DNA of 64,000 bases from Morinoia aosen (GCA_030386875.1 CM059564.1:65267936-65331935), one strand, 5' to 3'. Positions 22,809 to 33,336 are shown, counted from the stretch's first letter. Numbers and translations are program-made. The notes: generated by a model not told the origin, from the letters alone.

Positions 22809-23017
22809 GCTTCAGTAGCAATGGTGCTGCAGTAGCAATGGAAATTGCGAAGGTTATTAGTAAGGAGCTTCAGTAGCAATGGAAAAATAATCCTAGAAGA
22901 TCTCCCATGGTTTGCTTCAGTAGCAATGGAAATGCATGAAGAGTTTCGTAAAAGGTGGCTTCAGTAGCAATGGAAAAAACATGAAGAATTTGTTAGAATA
23001 GGCTGCAGTAGCAATAA
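22809..23017 (-). repeat. Cluster of six 19-bp core repeats, ~44 bp apart
   Basis: The core on the + strand is GCTTCAGTAGCAATGGAAA. Copies begin at 22809, 22826, 22867, 22914, 22958 and 23002. The first and last lack part of the AAA end, and two have GCTGC in place of GCTTC. Spacing after the first pair is 41, 47, 44 and 44 bp. The spacers are much less alike than the cores, although those after copies 4 and 5 share CATGAAGA(A/G)TTT. In element orientation the cluster lies about 205-415 bases inside the 5' LTR, in the leader. The layout recalls protein-binding-site clusters in retrotransposon leaders. Confidence 0.85.
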
Positions 23018-23200
23018 CTTATTATTAGGGAAGAGTTTTAAAGAGGAAAACTATGTTTGATTACTGAGAATTAGAGGAAAAGGATGGAAAGGAACACTAC
23101 CTCCTCCAAGGTTCAACATGCAACAGCTGCAACAGCCTCGACATGCGCTCAAAAACCTCCCGATGATGGCTGCGGCAACTTAGTTGTTTGATTATTTATC

Positions 23201-23218
23201 TAGCTCTGGGGTATACCA
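23201..23218 (-). promoter_or_regulatory. Candidate primer binding site of the LARD-like element
   Basis: On the minus strand TGGTATACCCCAGAGCTA follows the end of the 5' LTR after a few bases. The TGG matches the complement of a tRNA CCA end. I could not assign the tRNA. Confidence 0.4.
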
Positions 23219-23222
23219 GTAT

Positions 23223-25180
23223 TAAGTTCTCCCAAAGTGGGGGAAACTACTGGATTTGATTTTTAAAGGTTGAATTTGAGGAATTTATCAAGTGACAAGG
23301 AAGATGTTCTTCTTATTAAAAAGGGTCACCAGTGCTCCGGGTAGAGCACACTTAATTGCAAAAAGGAATGATTTAAGGCCTCTGACTCAGAAGGAGTTAG
23401 GCGGTATTCGGACGCAATATTTCAAGCGTCTACAATCAACAACAAAAATTACCACAAGCCAACACCGGAGGAAAATGAGAGAATAGTTTCACTCGCCGGT
23501 ATGGGGTTTATTGAGGAGAAGGTTGCACGCTGAAGTGCGAGGCTTGATTCTTGTTCGAGAGACGATCTTGGTGAGAGTCCGAGGAGGTTGAATAACTTCA
23601 GACGATTCGTTCAGCTCAGGCTTGTGGAAGCGTGTGCTGGAGTGTGAAGTCGATGATGGTGTAAGTGTGGGAGGTTCCGACACTAAGTGAGTGGTGAATT
23701 TAGTGATGAGTATGGGGATAGCTACCGGTTGGGAAAACTCGGTAGGAAGGGACTCTCGACCCCAAGGTAGTCACAACTAAAGGTTCAAGCGGCTTAGCTG
23801 CAGGGATGCAGGCCTTCCAGTATAGCGAACTTTGAATATGAGGAGATGCTTGGAGGGAACACTTGGAGGAGGTAAGCTCCTTACATTAAGAGGTCAGGGT
23901 TTGGTTCCATACGTGTTTGTGAGTGCATGAATGAATGGTCCAGCAGATCCTGTCAGGGGAATTCGTGCTGGATTATTTTGAACACATAAATTGAGTCCAT
24001 TCATAACACATGTGCAAGGCTGCGCAAACTGCAACATTAACAGGATAAACAATGGCAGGAGTCCGGTGATAAGAATCAGTCCGCAACTCTAGCGCCCGAG
24101 TCGCAGCCTGAATCATCTTAACACCAGAATCAGTGTTCCAGACCAACTGGTCACAAGCTCTATCCTGACATTACAAGCAGCAGCACAACTGAGTTTAAAT
24201 GAACTACAGCCAAAAATAATAGCTAGGGCACTGAGGTAATTATATAATTAATGTACTAAGATATAAGTATGAGAAAAGGTGAAGTCTCTATACTCTATTA
24301 TTCCGATGAGCAAGAAAGAATGATTATTTATGTGACTTGACTTGAGTGAGTGACTACAGAAGATACAATCTCTATTGGTTTAAATAACCTATTATAGCTT
24401 CATTTCTCAAGATATGAATTCAAACATTGACTAAAAATTGCAGAGGAATTCCAAAATTATTTAAACCTGACCTAATCAAGATACAAAAGTTGAGAACACA
24501 ATTAATTAGAAGCTGGAACATACAAAAGATGAGCAAACCAAAAATGATCTCTGTGGGCAGCAAGGTGTCTTAACACTATGCTCAGCACTAAAATATTTAA
24601 GGAGCTAATGCCAACATCGGTTAACACTGACAGCACAATACGGCATCATCGGAGAATAGCAAACACGATAACAATGACAAAGATGTGGCAGTGAGCTTGA
24701 GGCTGGTGACTAACTAACACTGGCACAGAGACAACATAGGGAATATTTCTACGACACAATAACGAGAGCTCCCTAACACGGAACAAGTTAAGACAACACA
24801 GGAAAGTTAAGACATAATACACACTTATCGTTACACTTGATACTTACAATTGCCCGCTCTGGGGCCCAAGCGCTAGGAGGATCTATAAGAGAATGACGAC
24901 TTTGCCTGGGAAGCCGGCCTTATATGCGCTTTGAGCGGACGAGCGTTTCCGGAATTTTCCGGAAACGGATGAACTTGCGATATGGTTCTAGGTAAAAACG
25001 CCGTTCTTTCTTGTCGAAGTATTTCTTTGGTCAAATTTTAATAGATTTAAGGGTAATGTTGAATGAAAATAGTGATCTAAAATTTTAAGAATGATTACGT
25101 TGACTTTATTTAATTTTTAGAAGATGGTTTTAATAATTTATGAAATTTAGACTGAAGTACGGCTGAGGGCGATCACTACA
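23223..25180 (-). repeat. Long terminal repeat, 5' copy
   Basis: It matches the copy at 20085-22042, with only scattered substitutions over most of its length and the same total length. TATA-like box at about 24919-24926 and AATAAA at 23507-23512, both on the minus strand. The ~55 bases nearest 23223 differ from the partner at many positions, unlike the rest, so the exact LTR boundary on this side is uncertain. Confidence 0.72.
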
Positions 25181-25299
25181 AATAGCAATTAAGGGTTTCT
25201 ATGTTAAGGTATTTGAATGCATTTTTCGCTTTCATTTTCAAAACTTGTGCGTACTAATGAAAGTGTTTTTCAAATGAGCGTCGCGAGGATTGTGCTCTC

Positions 25300-25490
25300 T
25301 TAGTTCAAAATCAGATTAGGCAAGGAAAGGAACTCAATTTTGTTGTACTTTTCTATCAATCATTTTGTTTCAACATTCTACACGGGTATTACGATACCAA
25401 TGTGTTATAATCATTTAAGGATGTTAGTGTTAAGGTGTTTTAAAAACCAATGTATCGACATCTCATGTTTGTACTTTATTGGAAATAAAA
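25300..25490 (+). repeat. 3' end of the dispersed non-coding repeat (copy B)
   Basis: TAAAAACCAATG lies at 25441-25452 and TTATTGGAAATAAAA ends at 25490. Upstream, TCAATCATTTTGTTTCAAC and a CACGGGTATTACGAT block match copies A and C. A GC-rich hairpin follows at 25506-25526. Confidence 0.55.
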
Positions 25491-25505
25491 TGTTGTTCTT
25501 TCTTT

Positions 25506-25526
25506 CTGAGCGGCGAAGCCGCTCAG
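25506..25526. repeat. Perfect 9-bp hairpin with GAA triloop
   Basis: CTGAGCGGC pairs perfectly with GCCGCTCAG around a GAA loop. The centre, GCGAAGC, is a DNA heptamer known to form an exceptionally stable mini-hairpin. It lies 16 bases after an AATAAA-containing repeat end. Confidence 0.75.
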
Positions 25527-25546
25527 CGAGAATGAAAATATCGATT

Positions 25547-25978
25547 ATAACTGGAATTTGATGCTGACTCCGAATATGCAATTTTTTTTGACCGCTCTCG
25601 ATTTTTTCGATTTTTTTTATTTGTTTTTTTTTTTGGAAAGGCGGCTAGCAACAACTGAGGTGGTGCCCAAAGAATGCCATGTCCGTACAGGTTGGGTGGA
25701 ACCCGGCCCTATCCGGTACTCAGGTCTTCAAGGCAAGGTCTGACCATGTTGGGTCGAGAATGGCAGAGTTCGGAGCAGGAGGTGGTGCAGGCCAAAGTAT
25801 GCCAAGTCCGACCAGGTTGGGTCGAGAATGGCAGAGTTCGGATCATGAGGTGGTGCAGGCCAAAAAAACGTTAAAAATGTATAAAAATTTAAAATTCAAA
25901 AAAATCACAAAAAATCGAAAAAATCGAGAGCGGTCAAAACAAATTGCAGATTCGAAATCAGCATCAAATTCCAGTTAT
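25547..25978. mobile_element. Fold-back (MITE-like) element, 432 bp
   Basis: The ends are inverted copies. The left arm, about 25547-25622, begins ATAACTGGAATTTGATGCTGA. The right arm, about 25895-25978, is its reverse complement with a few mismatches, and both include GACCGCTCTCGATTTTTTCG. Between them a ~55-bp word starting GACCA(T/G)GTTGGGTCGAG is repeated with a 68-bp period (25742 and 25810). A degraded third copy lies near 25690. No target duplication and no transposase are seen. It is probably a non-autonomous DNA element. Confidence 0.7.
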
Positions 25979-26297
25979 GTTCCGTGAAGAAGAAGTTCCC
26001 GGACTATGTTAATTGGTAATATAAGGACAGCACAATTGGGATATGAAACAATAATCGTCCTTGCATTAATTCAGTAAAAACTATGTAACCTAATAGAAGT
26101 TCATTTTTAATATTCCCTCCTTTTCCTTTGATTAACCCCTGAAGTCTTCCGCTTGATGTTTCAACAAAGATCCGCAATTTCTTGCAATATTTTGTCATGC
26201 CTTCTTGAAACACGACTTCAAATCGATGACAGAGGTGAGGGATGGTGCAGACTTTAGTCGCCAACATTGACCTAACACTGAAGTCCAGGGAATTTAG

Positions 26298-28174
26298 CCC
26301 TTAAATGCACCGCGTATCATAAATGATACAAACCAAATTTTTGCCTATAAATGCTAAAATAATCAGGCTACTTGCCTGCAGCACTCCTTGTATCAAGTAC
26401 GATACATACCAAGTCAAACGAGAACGAACGTGTTACGTCGGTGTTGTGTGGCGCGGTAAACATAAACGCCAGTGAGCGACAAGGCGTGGTCGGTGAAGGT
26501 GTGCGTAAGCTCCATATTTCTGGGTCCATTTTGGCTTCTGCGCTTCCCTCAGAGGTAAGAAAAAAATCAACGTCATTTTCAGTGTTATCTTGATTATTGG
26601 GAAGGCTTCAAAAAGTATTTTCAAGCATTTGTTTTCATTGAATATGAGAAAATGTCGTTGTATCATGTCTGATACAAGGCGCATATGGGCAACTTCATTT
26701 CATCATATGTGTGTGTATCATTAATGATACAACACTGTATTTTTCCAGCATTTTATGCCTTTTATGTATTCAAATGGCTATGTTTTGCTATTATATATCG
26801 AGAAAATTTTATACTTCATCAGATTAGCAGCTATGCATCTATCAAAGTCGAAATGTTTTGTAATAATTGTTGTTTCACCAGGTGATGCCGCGTCATTTGT
26901 CTGAGAAGGAACTCCTGGATGCTCTCTTTTGTGATGGAAGTGAGGATGACGAAACTTCCAGTGATGATGACGACATCAATAACCCAGCAGCAGTTTATAT
27001 CAGTGATGCGGATTCTCTTGGATCAGATTCCGGAGGTGAGAAAATTATTTATTTAGCGTTGGGCAATAAAGCAAAAATCAGGGCAAGCCTTCAAGCATAA
27101 CGTCAGTTACTTATTACAATCCTTATTGAATCGTTTGATACATACAAGTCATAGATATTTTTCTATTGTACAGTGACTGCAAAATAACATTTATATATTT
27201 GTGTATTATTATGTAGTAAAATTACTCCTGATTGAATAATACCTTTTTACAAATAGATGATGAGTTTTCTTTTACAGTTCTATTTTATTTTCAGATGATG
27301 ATGACTCTGCTGACACACATTCCTCAATCGTAATTGTAGAGGACAGCAGCCCATCTCAAATGCCTAGTAACTGCACAATAACTGTGGAAGCCAGCGACAA
27401 CCAAAGTAAAAAAACTACAGGTCAAAAAAAGAAGGTACAGAGGCAAGTCATTTGGAAGAAGAAGAATTTGGTTGTACCAGAGCCTCAGAAAATGTTTCAC
27501 GGTCACGCTGAAACTCCAACAGAGGTGCAAAACCTCCAAACCCCCTTTTCCAAACCCCCTGGGCCGGTCGCACTGTAAAATACGATCGCGAAAGTGGTAC
27601 TTCTGTATATTTTATCATCTTCTGGATATCACCATTATCAACTCCTGGTTGATGTTCAGGAAAGTACATAATTCTAAAATGAAATTAAAAGACTTCCGAG
27701 CTACTGTCGCAGAAACATTATGCAATTTGGAATCGCACAGCTTAGTTAGAAGAGGCCGCCTCTCGTCATCTGATGTGGAAAAACAATTGATTGCAAAGAA
27801 AAGGCGTGGTAATGTAGCCCACCTGCCCCCTAAAGAAGTCAGACTGGATGGTGTGGCACACTGGCCCAAGCATACTGATGACCGACAAAGATGCAAAATG
27901 CCTGGTTGTCATTCACTTTCGTATTTTATGTGCCAAAAGTGCGGTATTACCCTTTGTTTTAAAAAAAATAGCGAATGTTTCACCAACTTCCATATTAACT
28001 AATATGTACCACAAACGCGCCTTGTATCATATATGATACAACCATCAATTTAATATAATAAAAAGAAAAAATTCAAAGTTGATGCAATTTATATGTATAT
28101 TTACTCATTTCAATATAGAATCCCCTTCAAAATATTTTTTTTATCCTCTACATTAAAATGCGTGCATTTAAGGG
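26298..28174 (+). mobile_element. piggyBac-family transposon, internally deleted
   Basis: The ends are perfect 13-bp terminal inverted repeats, CCCTTAAATGCAC at 26298-26310 and its complement at 28162-28174. They sit next to TTAG (26294-26297) and TTAA (28175-28178). TTAA is the invariant piggyBac target, so the left site looks like a one-base decay. Inside are the acidic N-terminal part and the C-terminal Cys-rich part of a piggyBac transposase, but the catalytic middle is missing. Palindromes of the type GTATCATNNATGATAC recur near both ends. Confidence 0.85.
26885..28002 (+). pseudogene. piggyBac transposase remnant lacking the catalytic core
   Basis: piggyBac transposases cut and paste DNA at TTAA using a DDD/RNase H-fold core. 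The N-terminal part starts at the ATG at 26885, with LSEKELLDALF followed by an acidic Asp/Glu/Ser run. A likely intron has donor GTGAG at 27036 and acceptor TTTTCAG ending at 27294. Joining keeps the frame and continues the acidic region, then KKKVQRQVIWKKKNL. This frame stops at 27576-27578. In another frame, from about 27575 to 28002, the family's C-terminal half resumes: RKWYFCIFYHLLDI, then RLDGVAHWPKH, then the cysteine-rich tail from RCKMPGC to CFTNFH. The Asp-bearing core of several hundred residues is absent, so the gene is dead. Confidence 0.85.
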
Positions 28175-28178
28175 TTAA

Positions 28179-30405
28179 ATCAAACGAAGATGAAGGTGTC
28201 GGGTTGTTCCGCCAAATGAGATTGATTTTAGTTACGGCAAGAACAACTCGAACGATTTCTCGAAGCGTAAGGGATAATTATGAGAAGGAAAATGAAAACG
28301 TGTTGGAACTCAGCTTGTTTTTCTGCTGTGTAGTTTATTGAAGGAGAACCAAGGAGGAAGGAAGAACTGGCTTCTTTGGCTCTTGATCTCGGAGAGCTGG
28401 TTGAGGTGGCAATCCGTGCCGGAGGGCCAGGCTGGAGTTGACGAAGGCCGGCACGCGAGGCAGTAATCGTGGTGAGTGAGTTGTATTTGGGGCAAAACTT
28501 GAATGAGTTTTAAACAATTTAAACAATGACTTAAGGTGGTCACGTTATGAGGTATGCTTTCCACGTTTAGCAGAATATCGAGCTTGGGTAAATGGAGTAG
28601 CTCAAAGGTTTGAGGCTCAGGTAGATTTGCTGGCCTTTCCCAAGGTAATGCCAAATGGCTGGCTCAATAATAAGGTAAGTTGTGTGCAGTTACAGCATGA
28701 CTCAGGTTAACAACGTAACCTTTAACATGGCATTCAGTGAAAACCCAGCCCAGGGAGATTTGACAGTGAGGGTTGTGTGTAGGGCGCTGCTGTAGAGGTC
28801 CTGCACAGGAGTCCAGGATGCTGGATTAGGAGTTCCAGGAGAGACATTAAGACATTCCCTACTGAAAATCCAACACAATAATGACAAATCCTCCCACACA
28901 GAGAAGTCTGAGAAACTCCTACAGGTTCGACTCCAGCTAATTAGGATGCTCACTTTGGCAACTCAAAAGAGATAGGACAGACTTTAGGTTGACATACTTT
29001 TAATCAAGAAATAAATTGTTTCATCACTAATGCCTCTGGCTTTAAATTCTGAGTATTAGGTTTAAGAATTTCAAAGAATCAAGATCGTGATTCTTTACAG
29101 AGACTACGGGCGAGTAAACACGAGATCTACGAAAAATGGTGAAAGTATCAAATGACTGCGCTTTTGAAAGCAGTAAGAAGAAAAAGACATTAAAATCCTG
29201 AAGTTTATGGAAATAAATCCTACTGAAAAATCTTAGTAGATATCATATGCCATAAAAAGGAATTAAATAGTAATATGTATCCCCCAATGATGAAAGGAAG
29301 GGGAAACCTAAACGTTGATTTCACAGGCGAAAGAATACGCGAAGAAAGAAAACACGAAAGCACGAAGTTACGCGTGGAGTTAACCGGCGGCTTACGCATC
29401 GGCCTAAGCCAAAACCGCCAGCAATTTACACACACTTAAGATAGGCAGATGGTAATGGGTGTTTGTCACACGATTGCGATGAAGTAAATTAATTCTATTG
29501 AGATGATTGATATCGAATTGAGTGAGGTTACGTAAATATATGGAATTGGAATGAAGTTCCAAACTTTAGCAAGTAAACATGAATAACTTCGTAATTTATT
29601 AGAAGCTATTTAAAAAAGGACATCTTTAATGATTATTTGCGTTTAAACAAGTTTAAGAAAAGGAAACTGCTAGAAGTGATTTGTACAAAAAAATAAGAGA
29701 AAATACTATTAGAACACATGCTTAAATACAAATAAAAATCACGTAGTAGTGACAGAAGACGGCAGAGTTTTCTGCCATTAAACAAGACGCTATCGGCAAC
29801 GAACGCCAGCAATTCGGTCGCGTTCGTCCACAAGTAGTTTATGAAAGGTTCGTGATATGATACTGGCAAACCCGCAATATATGTTTGCAGTAAGGAGAAA
29901 AACCAGTACGTTAACTGAATAGCTAGTATGAATTTACGCGGGAGTTTGAGAAATGACACGCAATATTCACTCTATAAAACACATGCTAATCTCAGGATCT
30001 TAACACTAATTTCTTTATCCCTAATTCACGACACTGAGCAGATCCTTAGATAAAAAACACACAATACACCGAAAAACACATGGCACATATTCTTACCCGG
30101 TTTTACTCTTATTTTACCCTAAATATCACTGGACTTACGAGATGTTCGCGCCGCCGAACCACAAGCAAAAGTGAGTGGACTAGGCGACGCGCTTGTATGT
30201 TGCCAGAACGGGCTGCTTAAGAACTCGAAATGTCGATTGATTATTTGATCTCTCATGTATTTACACAAAAATTTTAATGATTACGAATTAGAAGTAGAAA
30301 ATAATTAATAATAAATTAGAGTAATATTTTTAATGCTACGAATTAGTTTATTTAAGTATGAATAGCGAATTTCTAATTTTTACGCTTATGTAGCGGTATG
30401 CTACA
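28179..30405 (-). repeat. Possible solo LTR related in layout to the 20-25 kb LTR
   Basis: On the minus strand it would begin TGTAGCATACC at 30405. It carries a GTAAG donor-like site in a GC-richer patch near 30097-30101 and an AATAAA signal at 28334-28339 inside a CTCC(T)TCAATAAAC context. This order matches the LTRs at 20-25 kb (TGTAG start, AT-rich U3, donor, CTCCTCAATAAAC), but sequence identity is low. No paired copy, target duplication or ORF is seen. The piggyBac ends just before it and may have inserted into the same repeat. Confidence 0.35.
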
Positions 30406-31260
30406 AAGGCCCCGTTAGGATAAACTTATTTTCATAATATCATAGCAAATTTTAACTCTAAATTCTATCTGAAACGTAAGACCAAAACATTAGAAATTAA
30501 TTGAGTGTACATATTTTTGAGACAGACGAATATCAGCAGCTTTTATTTTACATTGTTATGAGTCCATGTACTTTTTCCCCACTCTTTAATGTGTGTCTCT
30601 TGAGATTATTTCTCAGCGAAATCAAATTATATTCATTGCAGTTCCCAAAACGAATTTACTTTGTAATTTCAGTTTGCTGACAATATCAATATAAAATACT
30701 GTCAACCCTATTTTGCTAGTTTCTTGGTCTGCGTTTGATATAAAACAGAACTCGATCGAAATATGGTATCAGATTATTTGAGTAGAGTAAGTCAGTACGA
30801 GTTCTTTTAATGATATTTTCATCACTTTTTCATAGTATTTTCAACATTAATTTTCACAGAAAAAAAGAAAGGTAAACATAAAAAGTATAGTACTCTACAT
30901 TTCAGCGTGAAAAGTAAACACTTTCTGAAGGGTTTTAGACAGTAAATGCATAGTTGTCTTTGTTTTTTGTTTTTCACGCTGTTCACTCTGACCTATGTAC
31001 AAATAGTTTAAAATTTAATATCGATCGTGATTTTGTGCTTGCGTAGTATCGGTCATACTTTTTTATTTTACAGAATTGATGCTGGAGCGAGCCTCCGAAA
31101 CTTTTTCAATTTTAAATAAAATGACTGACCTTATTAGCTTTTTTTCGCTTTCAATTTATGGCAAATCTGCGATACAAGCAAAACGAACATCTGTTAAGAG
31201 ATGTACATATATATAGCTATATGCGTACAACGTTTATGTACATCATCCACCTTAGACTAA
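30406..31260. other. Unassigned AT-rich DNA
   Basis: Strongly AT-rich sequence with no ORF of note, RNA gene or clear repeat that I can support. Confidence 0.5.
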
Positions 31261-31420
31261 TTCAAGAAAGAGAAAACAGTTTCATGTTTCTCTCTTGATT
31301 ATTTATGTTCGACATTCAACATGAGTATTGTGACGCCCAAATCTGTTTATCAGTTATGATTTTTTTCAAGCTGTGGCCGTTAAAAACCAATGACCTGTGT
31401 CTTTATTGAAAATAAAAACG
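31260..31420 (+). repeat. 3' end of the dispersed non-coding repeat (copy C)
   Basis: TTAAAAACCAATG lies at 31381-31393 and TTTATTGAAAATAAAA at 31403-31418. Upstream words (TCTCTTGATTATTTATGTTCGAC, ATGAGTATTGTGACG) parallel copies A (13.1 kb) and B (25.4 kb). All three copies have the same orientation. Confidence 0.55.
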
Positions 31421-31600
31421 GTTTTTCTATTACGTGGTTCGCGATGCAAGCTTGGTGTACGGTTTTCGTACGATCGAGGAGTTTGCTCTCAAATCGTTGT
31501 GCGCGCTTGGCTGGTGGTACCGGGGTGGAGTCTAGGCACGATGATTTTGGTTCACACAAAGTGGCAACTCGAAGTGTGGTATTCGTGCCGATGGTTGGGT

Positions 31601-33313
31601 TGTAGTAACGAGTGACCCAACCACCTAACGAAAAAAGCGAGCGGGGGGATATGAAATACAGACAATAGAATTAAAGTTTAATAATACCACCCGAATATTT
31701 AACAATGCCGGTATATAAATAAATAATCGTGCAATGAAAAATAAATTAGGCGATGGTGAACGATGGTTCTCGTTCGATGAGAGAGCTGCGTCGGAGACTC
31801 GGCCCGAAGTGTCGGAGCTGCTGTCGTGACTCCAGGCGCAAACCCCGCGCCTTCCGTTAATGCACCTAGGTGAAACAAAATAGCAAAATTTAAATAAAAA
31901 GAGTAAATCCGAAGTATGATGATCTGACTTGCTTGGTGAATAAATCAGTTAAACACACCCAAACTAACCCCGATCTGCTATACCTACAAACACCGAAACT
32001 AAATTTACACACACCGATCTGATCTCAAACACCGAAACTAAATTTACACCCACCGATCTGATCTCAAACACCTGAATTAAATTTACACCCACCGATCTGA
32101 TATCAAACACCTGAACTAAATTTACACCCACCGATCTGATCTGCACCTAAACCCATAAATACACACCCCGATCTGATCTACACCTAAGCCCATAAATAAA
32201 CACACCCCGATCTGATCTACACCTAAGCCCATGAATAAACACACCCCGATCTGATCTACACCTAAGCCCATAAATAAACACACCCCGATCTGATCTACAC
32301 CTGAGCCCATTAATAAACACACCCCGATCTGATCTACACCTGAGCCCATTAATAAACACACCCCGATCTGATCTACACCACCGATCTACTTCTAACTAGT
32401 TAATATATGGATTGATTACCCTAGGCGCTGTTATTTAACAGGAGGGAACGGAACACTTCAATGAGCTTCAGCCGAACAATCTAATGCTTACGCACGACAC
32501 ACGACAGCACTGCGACTTACTGCTCTAATGGCGAACCGAAGTGTCTTCATGCGGTGAGTGAGGTGATGATGACGGGTGCGCACTCGCGCTCACAGGGTGC
32601 TTAGCCGCCTCTTCCCATGCCGACCGTAGTGTGTCAACAAGACCAGAGCACACTGAATGGACGGACGGCGGAAGAAGCCGTGACGGATGGTGAGGTAGCG
32701 GAGCGTCAGAAATCCAGAAGTTGATGCGCTAGCGGTGGAGGCTGAAGATGGTCTGATGATTTTGGGCTCAACAGATCTGAGATTGGATCTGATGAGTAGC
32801 TAGGAGGAAAGTCTAGTGGCGAAGAAGAAATGTCGACAGTGAGAGTCACTATGCCGGTTGTAAGATATAGAATTGTCAACTGTACTATTGAAGTGTTCGT
32901 TATTGAAACCAATAAAGTTTTTCCCCCATATACCCAAATAAACAAAAAGGGCACTTTTTCGACACCACCACATGAGTTTCCCTTTTCTTTTTAGTAACGA
33001 GAATTAGTGACGCTCTGGAACTTGGAATTTTTCTCTGAAAACCATGAATGTTGAGTTCCTTCTTGCCACTGCTTGTCAGGTCACTTTGATGACTCCGCTA
33101 CTCTTGAGTCATAAGTTACGGTGTCTTCCCAACATGATCATTACGGTTAGAGTTACAGGTATAATTTATCTGGGATCGGAGCTGCAAGCTGTGATGCAGT
33201 TTAAGGAGACCATCCAAGGCTCCTGCTAGGCCCCTGTTGCTCCGATAAGAATTTTTCATGTGTTTGTTGAAAAAGGACCCTTAGGTGGTGGAATATTCGG
33301 TCCTAAAATTTTA
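31601..33313 (+). repeat. Candidate LTR on the + strand
   Basis: It starts TGTAGTAACG and contains AATAAA at 32911-32916. It is followed at 33314-33320 by TGGCGCC, the form of a tRNA-primer binding site. The 39-bp minisatellite lies inside it. No second LTR and no gag/pol are found, so this is a weak proposal based on ordered signals only. Confidence 0.25.
31970..32385. repeat. 39-bp minisatellite, two subfamilies
   Basis: About ten units of 39 bp all contain CCGATCTGAT. The left units (to about 32140) carry CAAACACC(G/T)..ACTAAATTTACACCCA. The right units carry CTACACCT(A/G)AGCCCAT(A/T)AATAAA. Shared length and core show that one array has split into two homogenised blocks. Thirteen-residue periodic ORFs on the minus strand follow from the 39-bp length and are not treated as genes. 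Confidence 0.9.
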
Positions 33314-33336
33314 TGGCGCCACGGACACTAGATCTC

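Larger units (their letters stand above)
20085..25180 (-). mobile_element. Non-coding LTR element with very long LTRs (LARD-like)
   Basis: Two direct copies of 1958 bp (20085-22042 and 23223-25180) flank 1180 bp with no gag or pol. Orientation is minus. The upper copy starts TGTAGTGATC on that strand. A purine tract lies just before the other LTR (22043-22062 region), and a TGG-starting sequence lies just inside the 5' LTR (about 23201-23218). The copies are nearly identical except for their last ~55 bp, which differ strongly. No matching target duplication is seen: flanks are AACC at the left and AATAG at the right. This fits a non-autonomous element relying on enzymes in trans, or a recombinant of two insertions. 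A segmental duplication is the main alternative. Confidence 0.7.

Noticed and set aside
22809-23017. CRISPR-like appearance of short repeats with differing spacers
   Set aside because: The setting is eukaryotic and inside an LTR element, spacer lengths vary (one pair is nearly adjacent), adjacent spacers are related, and no cas genes exist.
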